Origin: Sipunculus nudus
Taxonomy: Eukaryota > Annelida > Sipuncula > Golfingiida > Sipunculidae
Length of the DNA stretch: 64,000 nt
Direction: 5' to 3'
Assembly: GCA_026874595.1 (NCBI GenBank)
Contig: CM049314.1
Coordinates: 69,392,300-69,456,299 of the forward strand
Shown here piece by piece: positions 33,721 to 49,300 of the stretch. The position numbers and the translations under genes are program-made. How positions within the stretch are numbered: the first letter of the stretch is position 1; the number at the start of each line of letters is the position of its first letter. The notes beneath the pieces were generated by a model, which was not told the origin of the DNA, did no database searches, and saw only the letters and a program-made list of their open reading frames with translations.

Positions 33721-34297
33721 ATGGCGCTGTCCTTGAGAGCACGGTTTTCCAGTGGAAAATATGATCTGCTGTAAGTAGTGGCAGCCCTGTCAGTGCTATG
33801 GGAACATGCTGTTAATCAGGGTTATTATATTCCATACAGTGATGCATATCAGATCCATTCAATCGCAGAATTTGCTTCTGTACTTTGCCCTGTTATATCA
33901 AAGGGCAGTTGCCTGCTAACTGGCACAGTGTTTTTGGCCTGGGCTTAGGCCTACAGGCTACACTACAGTACAGGCATTGTAAACAAAACAAGGTGTGATG
34001 TTGCACTTGATAAGTTGATAAAAATTGATGATGTTTTCAAATAAATGTAAGTTCATTTATGTTCATAATAATAGCCATTAATTTTCATAAAATCAGTATT
34101 TAGAGTGGACATTATTGTATTTTTTTTTGCAAACATAACATATTTTTAGTGATTATATAAATGTAGTATGTATAATATTTTTACCACTCTTTAATTTAAT
34201 TTAAGACATAATATTTTATTATTGTCAAATTATTTTCACATTGTTGATCAAAATACTTAAGTATTATTTAAATGATGGTCAACTATCATTTAATCAA

Positions 34298-34374
<77 letters not shown>

Positions 34375-37300
34375 TCAAAATGTGCAAAAAAAAAAAAAAA
34401 ACACCAGAAATTTATTAATATACTAATACTTAATATTTTGATATTTATTTCATTGACCAGATATAAACTTAATGAAAAAAATATTTCAGTTTACTTGACA
34501 ACAAAACTTTAAGATGAATTTTGATAGCTGATGTAATTTATTTAATAAAATGACTGAAAATATATATGTTCTATGTTTTATCCTGCTTACAGAGTTTGTT
34601 TCAGGAGTAAGTCTGCAATAAATTGAGTTGATAATGTTTAATAACAATACATATTTTAGGAAGCTGAAGAGCATGTTTAATAACACATGATATTCATTTC
34701 AGAACTAAAGTTCTGGGCTGCAATGGAAAAGCCAAATACGCTTCAACAAGTGAGTCTTTTAATTCATAATTATATGTGTGAGGGTCGGGATGTACAAATA
34801 ACATCTATACCAAAACAACAAGTGTTCAATTCTGTTGATTTAATTGTGGCCATTAGTAAACTGTTAATAGATACAGTATGTCAATGAATAAAACCATCAA
34901 TACATAGTTTTGTCAAATTAGTTTACATTTGTATCAATAAGCATTAATTGGCATTTGTCAAGTTTGATTGACTAGAGTTAAGTTTGGAACATACATTTTT
35001 TTTTACCAATATACTTTGTAAAGAGAACATTGAATCAGTTTTGTACATGAAATCAGTGTGAAACTTGGTATAATTTATGGGTTTTGTTGTAACAGATTAA
35101 CGTGTATGATATGAAGTAAAATTACTTTCACTTTCAGGTGTACAGGTGAAGCCTATAGAGAAGATTGTGGTGGCTAACAGAGGAGAGATAGCATGTCGTG
35201 TGATGAGGACAGCCAGGAAGCTGGGGATCCAGACGGTGGCTGTCTACAGTGAGGCGGACAGAGATGCCATGCATGTTGCCATGGTAATTCATGTTATGTA
35301 ATTTTCAAATCAAGGATATTAGTGATACTCGGTTTCTGGACCAAAACAGACAGATGCCGGGATAAGAGAATATACAGACCCCCCCCCCCCCCATATGACT
35401 CTTCATAGGACCTTCTAAACTACTAAAAAAGTGTTTCTTTTGAGGGGGGTGCACATGACAGAGCATCCCATGTACATTATCTGGACTTTCTACTTCCAGT
35501 CAATCCAGATCAACTGGCCAAATTTGATTTCAAGTCCTTAACCCAGGGGTTTCAGGAACACTGGAGTAAGTGTCTCTGACACTCGAAATATCTTACAGAC
35601 TCAAAAACCTGAGGGTCCAAGCGTCTGATGGGGTGTGCAGATTTCTGACTTCAGGACCTTGTATATCAGGCAATGACCATTACTGGCTGCGTCAAACAAA
35701 CTTGTCAGTGGCGTAACCAGCGTGCTGATAACTTAGGCTTAAATTTTTGCTTTTAGCATATATTCTTATAATAACACAACTTCTAATCATATAATGATAT
35801 GATAATTATGTAAAATACAAAAAAGTTTAAGTTTTTACAAAACCCTTCAAAATTTGACACATATCATTGGGACGCTCTAAACTCAGATGGGCTCTCAAAA
35901 ATGTTTGCCACAGCATTCCAGGCCCTTCAAATTTTCTTTCTCTTGAAAGCCCTTTAGACTCAAATTCCTACAATAAAGATGTTCTTTGAGTTTGGCCACT
36001 TACCACTCACTTGATTAATTTTCTCATCATAGATATTACTTAATATGCAAAGTTGGGAAACTTCTAAAATAATTCTTTTCCAATAACAAAAATAGGGAAA
36101 TTATAACACATGTAAACATATAGATATCATAACAAACTGCATCAGTGATCGTAATACATTGAAATTGTCACCTAGCCAATGGAAAGACATTAATAAAGGT
36201 TTGCCTTTCCACAGAAAAATTTGCCTTTCCACTAAAGATGCATCCAAACATCATATCAAACTTTCGATTGTGCAGTAAAAAAAAACACAGGAAACTATAG
36301 GAGAAGATGCCAGAAAGTATAAGAAATATTTTACCATCGTTATAGAAAATATAGGGACTTGTCGGAACACCATCTGTAAAATATTTTGTTTTTGTGTCAT
36401 GTTTGTTATGACTTTTTAGCTGCTAATGTAGAAACATCTGGGTGTTCACAATTACAATGGATTGGTACAAAATAACAAATGCCATTCCATATACGTGTTT
36501 GCTGTCCTCAGACAGGTAGAAAAGCGTTATTACAACTCCAGTGCATGATTTGAGAAATGTTTGGAAAAGCCCTCCAAATATAAAATTCAACAGATTTCAG
36601 TTGATATTAAGGAATGGATGATGATGATGTTGATTTATAAAAAAAACCCAACAAATTAACTTAGTTCTTATCTCTTCATACTGTAGAATACATTGACATT
36701 GTATTGTCTTTTTTATCACAGGCTGATGAGGCTTATCACATTGGTCCGGCTGCATCTCAGGAGAGTTACCTCAGAGCTGATAAGATCCTAAAGGTAGCGG
36801 AACAAGCCGGAGCCCAGGTATGACTCGCTTTGGAAAATTTTGATGATATCAGGTCTCTCTATCACAGGTCAGCTTTTCAGCTTAGTGTTATTACCCATGA
36901 TACACTTGTCAATTTTCGCTTGTTACAATGACAGCCTGGTGAAACCAACCACTGTGTACATTTTCAACATTTCTGTTAAACAGCGCCATGATACACCCAT
37001 CACAAAGTAAAAGTCAAATTTCTCATGAATTATGGGGAAATATTTTCCGGAAAATGACCCCCTGTTGACACATTTCCTGTTTTATATGCCTATCCATGAC
37101 AGTATGTATTATGGTACACCTACGGTCTGTCCATCTTTCTGTTTTACTTTTAGTGTCACCATGATAAATTAATTGGGCTTTGATGGATTTTTACAAAACT
37201 CAGCATAACTACTGACCAATAAATTATCTTGCCCGAGTTCTAAAATCGGCAAAATTCACATATATTTTACAAGCTCAGAGGTCACTAGGCTACTTTGTGT

Positions 37301-40300
37301 TGTCGCCATGATAACTTATGAAGAATGCCATGGATTTTGATAAAACTCAAAAGAAATATTAATCAATATAATACCTCGCATGCGTTTGATTTCCAGCAAA
37401 ATCCACACATTTTTAATGAGGTCAGAGGTGATCAGACTTTGGTTGCACCATGGTGACTTACCAAAAATCTTATGGATTTTCATGAAACTCATAATACACA
37501 TTTACCAATTAAGTTTCTCACCGTTATTAAATTCTCAGCAAAATTCACACATATTTAATGATATCAGAGGTCCCCAGATAGGCAACGAGCATATAATGCT
37601 CTATTTGTGGTACTCTTGTTCCTGATATTTCAAGACTAAAATGAGGGTTATCAGAGGCATATCCACAGAGGAGTTTCACGACAATGGTTGAATGCCATCA
37701 CTGTCAGTTATTATAAGAGAGAGTCTGATTTACTTTAATACTTATATAATGCTCATTTTAAAGATTTCTTTACATTTAACCAAGCTGATCTTGCTTTAAC
37801 CCTGGTATTTTTTGTACACTTAAACTTTAACAAGGTTTTACATACAACCAACTACAATGGGTGTATTATTTCAGGCAGTGCATCCTGGTTATGGGTTTCT
37901 GTCAGAGAATGTAGAGTTTGCCGAGGCCTGCAGCAAAGCTGGGGTCATCTTTATTGGACCACCGTCCTCCGCCATCAGGGATATGGGGATCAAAAGGTAA
38001 TAGATAACACATTGCTTGGGTGACATACAAATGACATCACCTCCTGTGTGTTTGATTAAATGTAAAGGACATCAATTTCTGAAAATAAAATTCTTATGAA
38101 AAATGAAAAAGTGAAATTGACTAAATTTAGACTCGGTAACTTGTTGTGCAGGTTTTTTTGTGGCAAGATAAAAAATTCAGATTGAGTTTTCATAACACAA
38201 AATGTCTTTTTCCAGTAATAAGATGACAATATGTTTAGATAGCAGAATTTTGAATTCTCAGTATGAAAATATTTTAAAACTCATTATTTTCTCTAAATAT
38301 TGAATGAATGACAATAAGGTGGATTATGGTCTAATTTAGGCTAAATTGAATTGTCTTTTATTGGATTAATTTAAGGGATAAGCAATCAAAGGTCAAGTTT
38401 AATTTTTGCAATTAACACTTTGTAGTCTTTGTTAGGCATGTATGTCTGTCTTGTGATTTTAAAATGAAAGCGCTTTCCCTGATAGCATAACTTTCTGCTA
38501 ATTATGCATATTTGTTATACAGTTTAGAATCATTTGTGATTTGTTTATAATTGGTAGGCCTTCATGATCTTTCTTTCTTCCCAGCACATCAAAACATATC
38601 ATGTCAGCAGCTGGAGTGCCAATCATTGAAGGTTACCATGGTGAGGACCAATTAGACAGCAAGTTACAGCAGGAGGCGGAGCGTATAGGATACCCAGTCA
38701 TGATAAAAGCAGTACGAGGGGGTGGAGGAAAGGTGGGGAATTTATTTATTTGATACTACATACATTTTTTCTTATAACATACATGTATTTTGCACAGTAA
38801 TCATGTTTTTATGCTAGAATTCCTGCATCATCACTTTATGTCACATGGCATATTGAAAATCAGTAGCTGTAGTTATTTTTTTTCACTGATTTATAATGTG
38901 TTACATGTATTTCAGTTTTATAATTATTCTGATCTTGCAAGATACAGTTTAATCAGTAGACAGTTGTGCCCATCAGAATATGTTGTTATTATGAAAAATA
39001 CTTTAATCTTCATTTGACACCATGTAATATGAAGCTTGGGCTTTCAAGAGTCAGTCACTAGTCTCTTTGGGATTATCTCATATAATTCCATATTTATTTG
39101 TGAACAGGTTCATATGATAACAGTTCATTTTGTTTTCTCTGTTACAGGGTATGAGGATAGCTATGACACCTGAAGATTTCCTGTCTCAGTTAGAGTCAGC
39201 CAAGAATGAAGCTATTAAGTCATTTAATGATGATGTAATGCTTGTTGAAAAATTTGTTGAAACGCCCAGGTGAGTAAGAAATGTCACTCAAATTAGTCCG
39301 TCTAGAAATCATACCATGACATGAGAGATGCAAGTCAGCAAATTTTTCATTGTGAGTGGTAGAGTTAATAGGTGCTTTAAATCCCCTGTGTTTACATTGT
39401 GATTGCTAATTCTTTCTTGAAGTTTTCATAGAGCTAGAATTATTATACTTTATATTAAAGCCAGCTATTCAACTGTCTTACTTGTTGAATTTACCCTTGG
39501 TACAGGTTGATATACTGCAAAAAAATATGTCTAAGATAAGTTCTTATATCACCCCTGTGAGGGATATATGAGGTAGTTGCTATTATTGAGTGCATATGAG
39601 GCATATTCAGTCATTGGCAAACTTTGGTTCATCTAATTTGTCACCAGATGTCCATGCTGAACGTGTTTAAATTAAGATAACTGCATGTTAGCCAGCCCCC
39701 TACATGTTATAAACATTGATATAAACAAAACAGAAACCTTGTGCACTAAGGGATTGGCGCATTGTGGTTAGTTACTATAAAAGGTTCTACAGATTATTTT
39801 AATATAAAACACCTCAGACAGCAGAATGGGCCCCTTTAAGGAGACTATGGTCTGTGTGCTGGAGAGAACCATTCGTCAGTTAACCTTTGTTAATTACAGG
39901 CATGTTGAGGTACAAGTGTTTGGGGATCAGCATGGGAACTATGTGTACCTGTTTGAACGTGACTGCAGCGTTCAGAGGAGACACCAGAAGATTATTGAAG
40001 AAGCCCCAGCAGTAAGTGTATACAAATATATTACACAAATTTTAAAGCGAGTCTTTTTATAAATATTCCTGGCAGATATTTATATACAACATTGAAATAT
40101 ATTTTATAATTTATATATTATTATTATAAAATACCTATTATTTAATGCAAGTTTATCTATGGTTACAATTCTTATAGGTCTAGATTCTTTAATTTGTCAG
40201 GCATAAAAGTGACAGGTTTTAAGGTGGGTTTTTATTGTATCAGGGTAAGTGTTACATAAATTACCTAAGAAAGAGATATTATTACTTAAATCATTCAATC

Positions 40301-43300
40301 AAAATATTATCTATGTTCTGCTAGATAAGACAAAAACATATAAGACAGAAACACCGACAAACGCATTATGATGCCTTGCGTATTAAAAATTTCAAAATCT
40401 ATTTCAAAATTTCAACACAGCCTGGATTGACAGAAGAAACCAGGAAAGCCATTGGAGAAGCAGCAGTCAGGGCTGCCAGGGCTGTGGACTATGTTGGTGC
40501 AGGTATGTGTAATTACAATGTGGAATTTAATTTGTATAATTCATTCCTTCTCTTTATGTCAACAATGTATCAAGAAACAGGAATTATACAATATTAATGT
40601 CCTTTGAATAAATAAAAAAAAAATGAAGATATGAGTAAGAGTGTATATGTAGATTAATTAAAGCTCTATTTTTTGTTAATGTATATTCCACTTATTTTAT
40701 CTAAACTATAGCCAGACTTAAACCACTCAAATCATTATTACAAGTAACATTTGAAACTAGTAATTACATGTGGTATGTGGTATTGCATTATGGCACAGGC
40801 CTTTAGCTATGCATTCATATACATATAACCTGAAAATGGGTACCAACTTCTTTACCCCAGCATTGAATAGGCTTTACTCAACTAAGACTCCAGTACATGT
40901 TATAAATGTAAGTAATAAGTATAAATATGTTTACCAATATGTACAAATTTGACTCGGTGATGATTAACTTTCTATACCAGTGGAAACAAGCAAATTCATG
41001 GAATTAATGTCCTCCAATTTGGGATCTTGTTGTCTTTCATGCTTGATAAGCAACCAAAATTTTGACATGTGGAGAAATCTTGAGGGCACATGAAAACTCA
41101 AACAGATCCACTATGACATGTGGAGACATCAGCAGGTGAACATAAAAACAAAAACTCTTTGAGAAATGGGACTAAAATCCACTATGACATGTGGAGACAT
41201 CTGCAGGCAAACATAAAAACTAAAACACATTGAGAAATTGGACCAAAATTTGATAATTTTATTTTTAGCTGGAGAGAATTATTTTTCAGATAAACACTCC
41301 AGAACCTATCCCAACCAAGATATGCATGTGAGCAACTATTCATCCAAATTTGAATGAAATCAGATAATATTTAGGATAGTTATTGCACGGAAATGAAAAC
41401 CTGACAGACAGACAGAGGGACAGACAGACAAACCCAAAAATATAGAAAAGAGTAGAGATCCACTCAAAAGGATATAACTCATAAATATAAGTCACTTTGA
41501 GGCAAGTTATATATTATGTATAAAAATCAACTTTAACTCGGTAAATTTGCAGTATTATTCAGATATGCATGTACACACACAAGTACTCAAGTCCAGATTT
41601 TGGACTTGGAGTACTTGATAGGTATTGCCCAGGACTCAAATACTCCTTTCGTCCCTACAGTACAGTGTATGATACTTTATTCCAGGTACAGTAGAGTTTA
41701 TAATGGACAAGGACCAGAAGTTTTACTTTATGGAGATGAACACTCGCCTCCAGGTGGAACACCCTGTCACAGAGATGGTCACTGACACTGACCTCGTTGA
41801 GTGGCAGATACGGGTAGGGGAGACCTAAATGACACTTAACTTTTCATACTTTGTTTTATACTAAAACTGCAGTTGATTTTTCTCACAGACATTTGTGTTC
41901 AATGTCCAGTGTGCCTGAGGAAAAGCTTACTTCACCAAATGTTCCTAGAAGTTCTAAGAAATATAACAAATTAGAAAAATCAAACTGCTTCATAAGTAAA
42001 CAATTTGAAAGAATAATAGACCAGAAATAAACAGAAAAATGAAGAGACAGGGCATTAAGTACAGAACTCTTTGGCAGTTTCTTGATACTATGTTCCTTAT
42101 TGTATACAGAATTTGTAATAAATAGAAATATTATTTGCCTTTAAGACCTGCTGAAAAAATTCCACAGGCCCACCATTCCTGTCAGGGACTCTATTATATT
42201 ATATGCTTAAACTATGAAACCAGGAATGGACAAGATCTGTTAAAGACATGGTTATAGAAATCATGTAAATTCCTTTAAATAAGCATTGATAGAGATGGTA
42301 AAATCTATAAAAAGGGGAATGTTCCTCTTCTATTTGTTAAATCATCTTAGTATATTCAGGATTTCTGGTAAGAACAACAGGTCACATGTTTACTATGCTA
42401 ATAAAATAACAGGAATAATTTCAGTGTTTACCTTTTTCACCACCAGGTGGCTTCAGGAGAGCAGCTACCTAGGAATCAAAGCGAATTAAAATTGAAAGGC
42501 CATGCATTTGAGGCTCGTATTTATGCAGAGAATCCAGATGATAATTTTATGCCTGGTGCGGGGCCCTTGCTGCATTTATCAACACCGGAGGCCAGTGATA
42601 ATGTCAGAATAGAGACAGGGGTCAGGCAAGGTGGGTTAGATATCCTATCCTCACTGTAATGCATGTATTTTGTTTTACTTAAAGTGTACTGGTTTTCTGG
42701 GTGAAGGCATGTCTGAAACTAAAAAGTTTTCTGTAATGAATAATTTGCAGAGGAAAACAGACCAGTGTACATCACAAAATTAACAACTGAACATGTCTTC
42801 CAGAATAATTCTAGAAATACTGTTAAATGTACATATTTTAAAAAAAGCATATTTTTTAATGACATCATCTTCATATGAACTTACACATGGAGTATAGATT
42901 GATTGCGGTGGCCACATGATGTCTTATGATTAGTTTAAAAACATAAACATTGAGAAAAAGATTTCTGATTTTGTGAGGAAAAGTTTGACATATCATAAAA
43001 TGGGGAACTCATGAAAGGTTCCAGAAAAAAAGTGACTACAAAGTTCACATGTTCTCAGATACTTTATCTTCAGAAATTATTGGGGAGGGCAAATTTTATT
43101 ATTACCTTTTTATTAAAAAATGTTATGATCAGGGACTACATGATTTCAAGAGATTTTATTTTGCTTATCAGATAAAATGAAATCATAACAAAAGAAATAT
43201 TATTATTTTGTTTTCTTTAAAGAGATGTCTGAGCTGGTGGAATTCAAAATATTTAAAATTCTACTGAAAAGTAAAATATAAATGATTGAATGGAAGGGGG

Positions 43301-46300
43301 GGTGTGTCAAATTGGTGTGTGCCTGGAAAACCTTTTTTTCTCCATAACTGAAAAATATCTGCATTTTGTTTGTTGGTACAAGATCAGTGTTGTAGCATAC
43401 AAATTTCTCAGACCAAAGAAATGAAATTGCACTGAAATCTGTTGGTAGAAATGCCAAAAGTGCTTTTTGTGCCTATTCCTCACCTATAACACTAAGTAAT
43501 TTATGGTTTCAGGTTAGCAATAGTTGTAGAGGCTCCTCTGCTGGGGTATGCTTATTGATTCCCTAGGTTTTTTTTTTCTTTTTTTTCTTCTCCTTCTTCC
43601 GGACATTCTTTTGTGACCACAGTATTTCAACATTTTCTGGGCCAATCAGGCTGTAACTTCATATTTTTACTTACCAGGTAAGAGGTAACACCTGATTAGA
43701 TATTGAGAGTTGTCTCAACAGCTTAACTATGCTAATTAGCTTAACAAGCAGTTTTCTTTGCGCTCGTGCTCAAAACTTAACCGTAAATGTGATTTGTACA
43801 AAACTTTGTTGATACCTTGAGAGTACTCCTCTGACAAGTTGAGTAACTTTTTGGGTCAATCTTTGCATATTAAGTAGGTCATTTGCATAATTATGTAAAT
43901 CAGCCAAGTGTAAATTTGTCAATTTTATCAAATTCTCAAGTCTGTCCATTACATGTTTGAACATGTAACACTTTTTCACAGAGGACATGATTCTAATGCT
44001 TACTGATGCACCCATTTGTATATTATGTTTAGCATGGTCTGTCATGTCCTTTTCCAAACTTCATAGAACCAGAAGCCTCTACTTTTTAGCTGGTGGCAGG
44101 AGAGGCTTGGATTTGCTTTTAATTTAACAATTGATCAATTTTTCAGATATTTTAAATATGTTAATTTTTCCAGGTGACGAAGTTTCCGTTCATTATGATC
44201 CTATGATTGCCAAATTAGTTGTCTGGGCAGAAGACCGCAACGCAGCACTCAGGAAAACCAAGGCAGCACTCAAAGAATACAACGTATGTCTGATATCACT
44301 ACAAGCATTTATGTGTTTAATTTACCAATAATACATTCAGTATGTAAAAAAAGTTTAATAATTCACTTAGGATTTAGCTCATTTTATAAATGATATGATT
44401 TAATATGCAGCACTTTTCAATGTGGTACTTGAAAATTATAGTTATGGTAAATAAAACCATTATTGGAATTAATGCCACCCAGTGTCATGAAACAGTAATA
44501 TGTGAGAGATATTAATACACTGTATTACAAATCCTCATAAACTATTCTTTAACGACCAGTCTTGAGCTAATTGTTTAAATCAGTCTAGATCTTCAAGACT
44601 ACACTTAAGCTTAGAACTGCCTTGAGATGCATGGTAAAGCCCATATCAGGTCCTGGTCAGGTACATGTGTTTGCAGAAGAAATGTGGAAGACACCGGTCA
44701 GTGATAAGAGGTGACAGTGTGTGGGATGTGCATAGATAAGTGTTCCGGGTGAACCAGGTGACATTTAGTAGTATATACTGTGGTTGGCTTAATATTCGCA
44801 AGGTTAAATATTTGCAATTTTCATGTCTTTAGCACTTTACAAGGGCTTCATTTTTTCGCGAACTACCATAAGGACCATACAATATTGGTATTATTTATAT
44901 TATCAGACTTTGATTTAAATGTGCTAATATTGGTGCTACGAGCACAGTATATGTGAGATGCTACAGATTAAATTACTGTTCACCTGTGCAGCTGTGGCAT
45001 CGAATTCACAAATGTTTTATTTTCACGATAATTTCCCCTTTGTGAATATTGCAAATTTGAAACTCTCATTAACACAAAGGCAACCACAGTAGATCAGGAT
45101 TGGTTGGCACAGGGAACCAGTTGAAAGGAGGGGTTAATTTTGCCTTTATGACTTACATAAACTAAATTTATTTCACTTTACAGGTTGTTGGATTGAACAC
45201 TAACATAACCTTCCTCGATAGCCTTGCAAGCCACCAAGAATTTGTGGCAGGGAACGTACACACTGATTTCATCCCTCAGCACCAGGAGGAGCTGTTCCCT
45301 GCCCGTCAACTGTCGGACACCACGATGTGTCAGGCTGCCCTGGCGATGCTGATACTGGAAGAACAGCAAACATGGACAATAGCTGCTGCCAGTCAGGGTA
45401 GGCATTATTGAAATCAAGTTTGTTTAAAAATTTATAAAAAAAAATTCAGATCATTGACTGCAAAGAATATAACATTTCACACGATTCTTCATTTAAAAAC
45501 AGGCCTTACAGTTTTGAGTTTCTTCTACAATCTCACTAAAATTGCTCTTGGTGTTATAGAATTTAGTGTACAAGAGCTCCACAAAATGGCTCAATTTTTG
45601 GGATTATTATAAAATCAATACTCTCAAAAATTATGTACTAATTTCTGCATATAACACACACTCATGTTTATATTACTTCAGCTTGGGAATACTGTGGTTG
45701 TCTTTTTGTTCACGAGGGTTTTATTTTCATGATATTCGCGAATGGGATATAATATGAAATATGAAACCCTCGGGAATAAGCTGCCCTTTTATCGAGGTTG
45801 CACAATAGGGTAAGATGCATCTGCACAAATGGATAAGTTATCACACCTCCAAAAACATAGTTTATTAATCAACAACATAATCTGTGGATGGTATATCGGA
45901 AACTTCTCATGCAAACACACAATAAAAATTGTCAAAACATTGACCATGATACAGGTCATAATACAATGACTAAAACAGTTATGAGTGACATATTGTGGGA
46001 TTTATTTTTATTTAATAATAAATATAAATATTATTGTACTTTGATTTCCTAGATTCTGGTGCAATCGCGAGAATGAAACCCTTGCATAAGTTAAAATGAA
46101 GAAATCGCAAAATTTCAGCCTCGTGAATATGAAGCCAACCACAGTAGTTAATGCAGACAGTCATTGACAGTTAATAACTGATTTTAATGGGTACACAACT
46201 AACAGACTCAATTGTTTTGATTAGTGGTTGTGGACAGTTAAGACAAAAATGTAGTCTTAATTGTTTGTTATTTGCTAGCCTTATGTATGATATATTTTGA

Positions 46301-49300
46301 CTGTTATTATACTCATACCAAGTCAAAGCATGTCAAATTTAATAATTAATGTAACAAGAGAGAATTGTTGAAGCAAAATAGCACTTAAATGTTAATATCA
46401 AGTTAAACAAAGCCCTTTTCTGCATTATTTCTCACAAAAAGTTTGAACGGAGTAACCTGCTTACATGTAGTATGCAAAATTATTTAGGTTTGATTTCCTG
46501 GCCTTTCATACTTTCATTGCTTTCATGATTATTTATTTCAGATCCATTCTCACCTTTTTCACATGGACAAGGGATGAGGGTGAACAGCCAACACAGCCGT
46601 ATACTCAAATTAAATGATGGTGACACAGGTTGGTGAACAGAATGCCAAATATTTACACCTAATGTCCCTTTGTGCAAACTGCAGTATATTAACGTTAGAA
46701 TCATAATAAGCAGGTGATTATGAAGCTGTATTTGAGCATGTGCAAATGATTAAATACTGATCCAGGGCTTTGCACCATAAGGGTGAACAGCACTAGTATT
46801 CCTTTCAGAACTGCATAGATCCAAATGGGTTTTGCTCCCCAGAACAGCAATTCCTAATTGTTTTGTGTCACATATTTAACTTTTTACTATATAACGAATT
46901 ACTCTGTCCATGTAAATATAATTGCAATATGAACAAATGAAGATAAGCTTCTAAAGATCCATGCAATGCTCATAAAAAAAGGCTGAGCCAATGATCTGTC
47001 TGGAGTTCTTGATTGATCTCAGTTGGTAGATTGTAAAAATATAAAAGGCTAATAATTTTCCAGGACTTTATATTTAGTTACTTCTTTACTTTTGGGGCCT
47101 CAACAGTTGGGGGTGAAATGCTCTGCTCTCTCTGCTGGTGACCTAGATTCAATCCAATGATGTGGGTATGAGAGTGGGTTGTAGTTGCCTGTCCAGGTGG
47201 TGGTTTTTCTCTGGGTTCTCCGGTTTTCCTACAGACTACTGAATGCCAGCATCTGAGCCATAGAGTGTGCCTTGATTGGTAATAATAACTATTTGTAAAA
47301 TCCATGTAAAATAAATAAGTTTATATATAAAACAGTATTATATATTGTGTAGCTGCTCATTACTATTAGCCCGCAGTTAATTCTTTTCCCTGTTGCAGAG
47401 GTGGAGATTGGTGTCACCTACAACAGTGATGGCAGCTATGACATGACACTCGGGGAAAACTGCTACCAGGTGTCAGGAGTGTTAGATGAGGCAGGGAACA
47501 AGGCTATTATTACTTGTGACATCAATGGAACACAGACCAAAGCTAATGTGGTGTTAAACAGAGATACCCTGCATGTATTCAGCACGGTAATTAGTATTTA
47601 ATTCTTTACTCAGTCATATAAGAAATTATTGATACTATCAGTGGCAGTTCCAGTTTTAGTTGTATTGAATTGATCACTAGAATGTAAATGGTCACATTGT
47701 TAATGCTAATTCTTTTTTAAGTTGATATCTCTTTCTGAAGGTAATAATAATCACACTGTATAAATTTGGATCCCGTCCCTGGAGATTCCATAAGGGTAGT
47801 AAAAATTCACAACTCAGGAACTTGCATTGTTCATAGCTGTAGCTGTTGATTGTATCACACGGTCATTATCAGCAGACTGGCGTGCTTGACAGGTTAAGAT
47901 CCTAGAGTTGGATTCCATTGATCTCAGGAGAAAGGTAACAGGCACTCAACATCAGACCCCACCCATGTGCCCTAAACTGTTACCTGGGCCTGGAACTTTC
48001 ACAGATTAACAACCGGTGAACCACTTGTTGTAACTTGATTCCTGTGGTCATATGACAACCCTCGAGTCATTGTCAAGCATGCCATGATGCTGCTGGGGGT
48101 CTTGTAATACTGTGGAAAACTACAGCTATGAATAATGCAAGTCCCTGAGTTCAGAATTTACTAACCTTTTGGTAATAAACACTTTGAAACAGGCAGTACT
48201 ACTCTCTCATTGGTCAGAAGCTTCATTGCCCTGGTGGCAGTACTCAGCAAATGTTGCTATAGTTAACAGTACTAAAGTTGAAAGGATTCTAAAAAGGATG
48301 AAGCATGACCACTGCATAATGAGTGGAATCATTGACAAAATTTGTTCATTTTATTTTTTCTGACAGGGGGGTGCCCATACCCTATCGTTACCTCTGCCAA
48401 AGTTTGCCAGTGCAGCCATGGGAGCTTCAACAAAGGGAGGTGCAGTGGCCCCGATGCCTGGCGTGGTTGACCGTGTGATGGTGGAGGCAGGAGCGAGTGT
48501 GGAGAAAGGCGACACATTAGTCGTCATGATCGCTATGAAAATGGAGGTAATATGTCACATCCTCTGTGTGTGTAGGAGAAATTTAGACGATCAAGAACTT
48601 CCTGCAAAAAATAATTATATATTCAGTTAAACCTCATGTCAGACTCTGTGAGTCAAATACAAGCCAGCAACAGGTCCTTGCAGATGTAGTTAAATTATCC
48701 TGTAGAAAAACCTGATTATGTCTGCCATGGAATATACCTCAGTTGTTCCCTTCTAATAAGGCTTTTTCAGTAAACCTTGCTACAACCACCTGAATAACAA
48801 CCACCTCAGAACCATGGTCCCATCTCTTAATTGCTTGCTACATAGGCATTGCTTAGACAATTACCTTGCTAATGTGACCACTTTTTGTTGTCCTGTTGGT
48901 GATCGTAATTTTGAGGTTTTACTGTATATATATATCTTGTTTCCCCTTTAAATTTTACATTATTCTGCTAAGTTTTACTTTGGTGTGTTTGTCTGTACTT
49001 ATGTCTAACTTATTGCGGTTAAGTTGCAGTTTAACAGTATTATTTCAGGCTTATTAAACCAAAGTTTATATTTTAACATAACTTCAATGGGCTACATAAA
49101 AATGTTGTACAGTCTGACTCAAAATGCAATGATAAAATAGAAATAGATATAAAAAACATGATAATGGTAATATTGTTAACAGGAGAACAGTCATAGTAAT
49201 AGCAGTTGAACCCACACCAAAGATTGTTAGCTACCATATCTTGATATTTAGACCAACTTCTATGGTTCAGGAGTAGAACACGGGACTTAAAGCCTTGAGA

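Noticed and set aside
34241-34426. 61-residue frame ahead of MCCC1 exon 2
   Set aside because: It is an Ile-Tyr run from (TA)n in MCCC1 intron 1.
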